A program made the translations under genes and the position numbers. DNA of 47,154 nt from Pilatotrama ljubarskyi (lineage: Eukaryota > Basidiomycota > Agaricomycetes > Polyporales > Polyporaceae). Positions within the stretch are counted from its first letter, which is position 1. Each line of letters starts with the position of its first letter. The stretch covers positions 112,037 through 159,190 of the forward strand of contig MU277675.1 of NCBI GenBank assembly GCA_022385805.1, in the 5' to 3' direction. Positions 44,432 through 47,154 of this stretch are shown here, one piece after another. A model generated the notes under the pieces. It searched no databases. It worked only from the letters and a program-made list of their open reading frames with translations, and was not told the origin of the DNA.

Positions 44432-46868
44432 GGACGGAACCGTCGGACTTGGCCTCGTCATCGAGACGGAGTACGGCGTGCCAACGATCCATGCATATAC
44501 CCAGATTCTAGAACCATCTCTCTCGATCCCAGCTCTCTATCTATCAGCCTGCGAAGAACTACCTCTAGCCGCGAACGCGCCCACCGAGGACAAAACATCA
44601 CAAAATGCGCGTACAGGCGGGCCCTCCACTGTCACGAGCAAAACCCCACAACGCGTACGTGTTCCCACCCATCTTAGACCCGAGTCTCTCTCACTTTCCT
44701 ACCAGTCGTCTCCGCTTGCTCGCGGCGAGCCCATACCCGCGGAGACACCTGTTCGCGATGCCGTTCGACAGGATTGCCTGCATGCGAACGACGCGAAGCC
44801 AGTTCAACCTGCCTTCGCAGATACCCATACCCTCGCGGACAGTTCGTGAACCCAGTTCGCGTTCACGTACGCGACAGCAGATGGATCCTATTTCGTCGCG
44901 CCGACGGGCGACCGCGAACCATCTGCCATACTACTCTCCGCGAAGAAGAAGTACAAGCCAGTCGCGAAGAAGGTGCGCGCAGCGTTGGGCACATGCCCTG
45001 AGAAGTTTCACATCGAACGCAACATCACTGGCGACCCGCTCGCGACCATGCCGGAGTTGAACCCAAACCTGCCGGAGTTCGCGCCCACTGGCCGTTATAC
45101 CAAAGACCGGAACATAGCGATGGACCGCGCGCACAGCGGAGACTTCCTATGGCCAGAAGAGCGAAAACTCCTGCACGACTTCGTTGCGAAGCACAACAAC
45201 GCCTTCGCATGGAACGACTCCGAGCGGGGGTGCTTCAAGCCGGAGTACTTTCCTCCGATTGAATTCCCCGTCCTGCCCCACACGCCATGGGTCGAGAAGA
45301 ACATCCCTATCCCACCCGGGCTGTACAAGGAAGTCTGCGAGATCCTGAAGAAGAAGATCACAGCGGGCGTGTACGAGCCCTCGAACTCCTTCTACCGTTC
45401 GCGATGGTTCTGTGTTCTCAAGAAGGACGGCAAATTGCTCCACATCGTGCACAGTCTGGAACCGCTCAACAAGGTCACGATCCAGCACTCGGGAGTCCTG
45501 CCGACACCAGACTACCTCGCAGAGCAGTTCGCAGGTCGCCCTTGCAGCGCGATCTTCGACCTGTACGTGGGCTACGACGAACGGCTCATCGCGGAGTCTT
45601 CGCGCGACCTCACCACCTTCCAAACGCCTTTCGGAGCACTACGGCACTGCACGCTACCCATGGGCTGGTCGAACTCAGTGCCCATCTTCCATGACGACGT
45701 AGCCTACATCCTGCGGCCGGAGATCCCAACTACCACTGTCCCCTACACCGATGATGTTCCTTGCAAAGGGCCTGAGTCGGACTATCGCAGGGCGGACGGG
45801 ACTTACGAGACCATCCCGGAGAACCACGGCATTCGTCGCTTCGTCTGGGAGCACTTCGCGAACATTAACCGAGTGGTACAGCGAATGAAATACGCTGGGG
45901 GGACCTTCTCTGGTACGAAGTCAATACTGTGCGCTCGCGAAATCATGGTTGTGGGCCATCGATGTACGCCGGAGGGACGTCTGCCCGACGAGTCCCGCGT
46001 AGCGGCCATCAAAAACTGGGGGCCCTGCAAGGACCTCTCCGAGGTTCGCGCTTTCCTAGGGACCATCGGGGTCGCGAGGATCTTCATTCGCAACTTCGCG
46101 AAGCGAGCGAACGCCCTGGTCCACCTCACGCGGAAGGACGTGCCCTTCGAGTTCGGCGAAGCGCAAATCAAGGCCATGGAAGACCTCAAGCAGGCTCTGC
46201 TCGAGTCGCCGGCCCTTCGCGCGATAGACTACGAGTCTCCTGCGCCCGTTATCCTCGCAGTCGACACCTCGTACATCGCCGTCGGCTACCACCTTGCGCA
46301 ATGCGACCGCGAAAAACCGCAGATCCGCTACTACAGTCGCTTCGGCTCCATCACGCTCAATGAACGCGAAGCACGTTTTTCTCAACCGAAGCTGGAGCTA
46401 TACGGTCTCTTCCGCGCGCTACAAGCGACCAAACTCTACCTCATCGGTGTTCGCAACCTCGTCATCGAAGTGGACGCCCGCTCCATCCGCGGAATGCTTA
46501 ACAACCCAGACCTGGCCCCCAGCGCAAGCATGAATAGATGGATCGTCACGATTCTCACCTTCCACTTCCACCTTGTACACGTTCCCGAGACTTTGCACGG
46601 ACCTGACGGACTATCGCGAAGACCTCCGCAACCGGGAGATGAGCCAGCGGAAGACCCGAGCGACTTCGAAGACTGGATCGACCGAGTACACGGGTTCCTG
46701 CACCAGATTTTGCCCCACCCGGCGTGCAGCGGTACCGCGCTGCACGACCCCACCCGTGTCTTCGCTATCGCAACTGCGACCGAGGACGGTCACGATCTCA
46801 GTGGGGGGGAGGACAGCGAGGCCGGCGAAGCGAAGGACAGGGACAGAGCCACGAGAACAGACCAGTGA
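44310..46868 (+). pseudogene. pol: Retroelement pol: reverse transcriptase and RNase H, broken by TGA
   Basis: The pol frame is one base ahead of gag-protease and overlaps it from about 44310 to 44431. It is open from there except for a TGA at 44847-44849, and a second TGA at 46866-46868. RT blocks: EPSNSFYRSRWFCVLKKDGK, FDLYVGYDERLIAE, FQTPFGALRHCTLPMGWSN, and the catalytic YTDDVP at 45744-45755, so the Asp pair is kept. Connection: VVGHRCTPEGRLPDE and LGTIGVARIFIRNFAKRAN. RNase H: ILAVDTS (first Asp), NEREARFSQPKLELYG (Glu), IEVDARSIRGML (Asp), then a chromo-less spacer rich in Asp/Glu. All catalytic residues I can place are present, so the decay looks recent. ATG at 44973 is an internal Met, not the natural start. 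Confidence 0.88.
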
Positions 46869-47154
46869 AGCGAGCGAGTGGCAGGACGAGCTGCGATCAG
46901 AATCGCAAGCGAGAACGAAGCCGCGACCATCGACGAGCCAGAGGGCGAAGTGGTCATGCCCTACTCAGAAGCTGCGAAGGCCGCATACGACAGGCTGCGA
47001 AGGACAGACGAGTGGCTGCGAACCCTCCAGCGACCAGCGGACATGAAGGACTCGGAGTACGCAAGCTTCATCCGCTACGCGCAGCATTTCTTTCGCGACA
47101 ACGAGAAACTCTGGCGAAAGGATCCGCAAGGGGCTCACAAGCTCGTCGTCTGGC
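46869..47154 (+). pseudogene. pol: Retroelement pol continuation (pre-integrase), cut by window end
   Basis: After the TGA at 46866 the same frame stays open to the window end. It contains VVMPYSEAAKAAYDRLRRTD and EYASFIRYAQHFFRDNEKLWR; the latter resembles the segment before the zinc-binding integrase N-domain of Ty3 elements (an LWR-type motif). The integrase catalytic core is not reached. Confidence 0.7.

Larger units (their letters stand above)
40484..47154 (+). mobile_element. Ty3/gypsy-like LTR retrotransposon, 5' part, defective
   Basis: From a candidate LTR start (TGTCCTTACC at 40484) through gag, protease, RT and RNase H to the window end; integrase and the 3' LTR would lie beyond 47154. 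Domain order gag-PR-RT-RH with integrase expected last is Ty3/gypsy. The gag and RT resemble elements widespread in Agaricomycetes. Three in-frame TGA codons (41984, 44847, 46866) and a one-base frame change between gag-protease and pol make this copy unlikely to move on its own. Composition differs from the host genes: the pentamer GCGAA/TTCGC recurs every few tens of bases. The left border is set from that change and a TG dinucleotide, so it is approximate. Confidence 0.85.

Overview
The window is nuclear DNA of a filamentous basidiomycete, most likely an Agaricomycete (wood-decay type). The reasons are: genes split by many 45-80 bp GT-AG introns, high GC in coding parts, a tRNA-Lys with an intron at 37/38, two cytochrome P450s with multi-exon structure, a Jen1-type carboxylate transporter, and an LTR retroelement of the kind common in Agaricomycetes. 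I worked only by reading; exon borders were placed by frame continuity and GT-AG sites, and family names come from recognised motifs.

Left part (1-12 kb): cofilin (+), an EI24-like membrane protein (+), a dienelactone-hydrolase family enzyme (+), a convergent single-pass mitochondrial-type protein (-), tRNA-Lys(UUU), and a 1,220-residue protein kinase with a long disordered and coiled-coil tail (+). Middle (12-23 kb): a very long coiled-coil nucleoporin of the TPR/Mlp family (-), divergent from a MOB-family kinase activator (+), which converges on a DCAF4-type WD-repeat protein (-). These are mostly core cell-biology genes. They look independent, not operon-like, with compact shared promoters or shared 3' spaces.

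Right part (23-38 kb): two tandem cytochrome P450 genes (+) with matching intron positions, including an identical 14-nt exon; the upstream copy has a frame disturbance. Then a carboxylate/H+ symporter of the MFS (-) and the rRNA/tRNA cytidine acetyltransferase NAT10/Kre33 (-). Two small genes of unknown function (+) follow at 37.9-40.0 kb, both with a TATA-like box about 65-95 bp before the ATG.

From about 40.5 kb to the window end lies a Ty3/gypsy-like LTR retrotransposon: candidate 5' LTR with internal repeats, gag with a CCCC knuckle, a protease with a DPG active site, RT with YTDD, RNase H, and the start of the region before integrase; the 3' end is beyond the window. Its most striking property is that the pentamer GCGAA/TTCGC is repeated very densely in coding and non-coding parts and in all reading frames. 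The three in-frame stop codons that break its genes are all GTGAA, as if each were a GCGAA changed by one C-to-T transition. This is the observation I rate most worth following.
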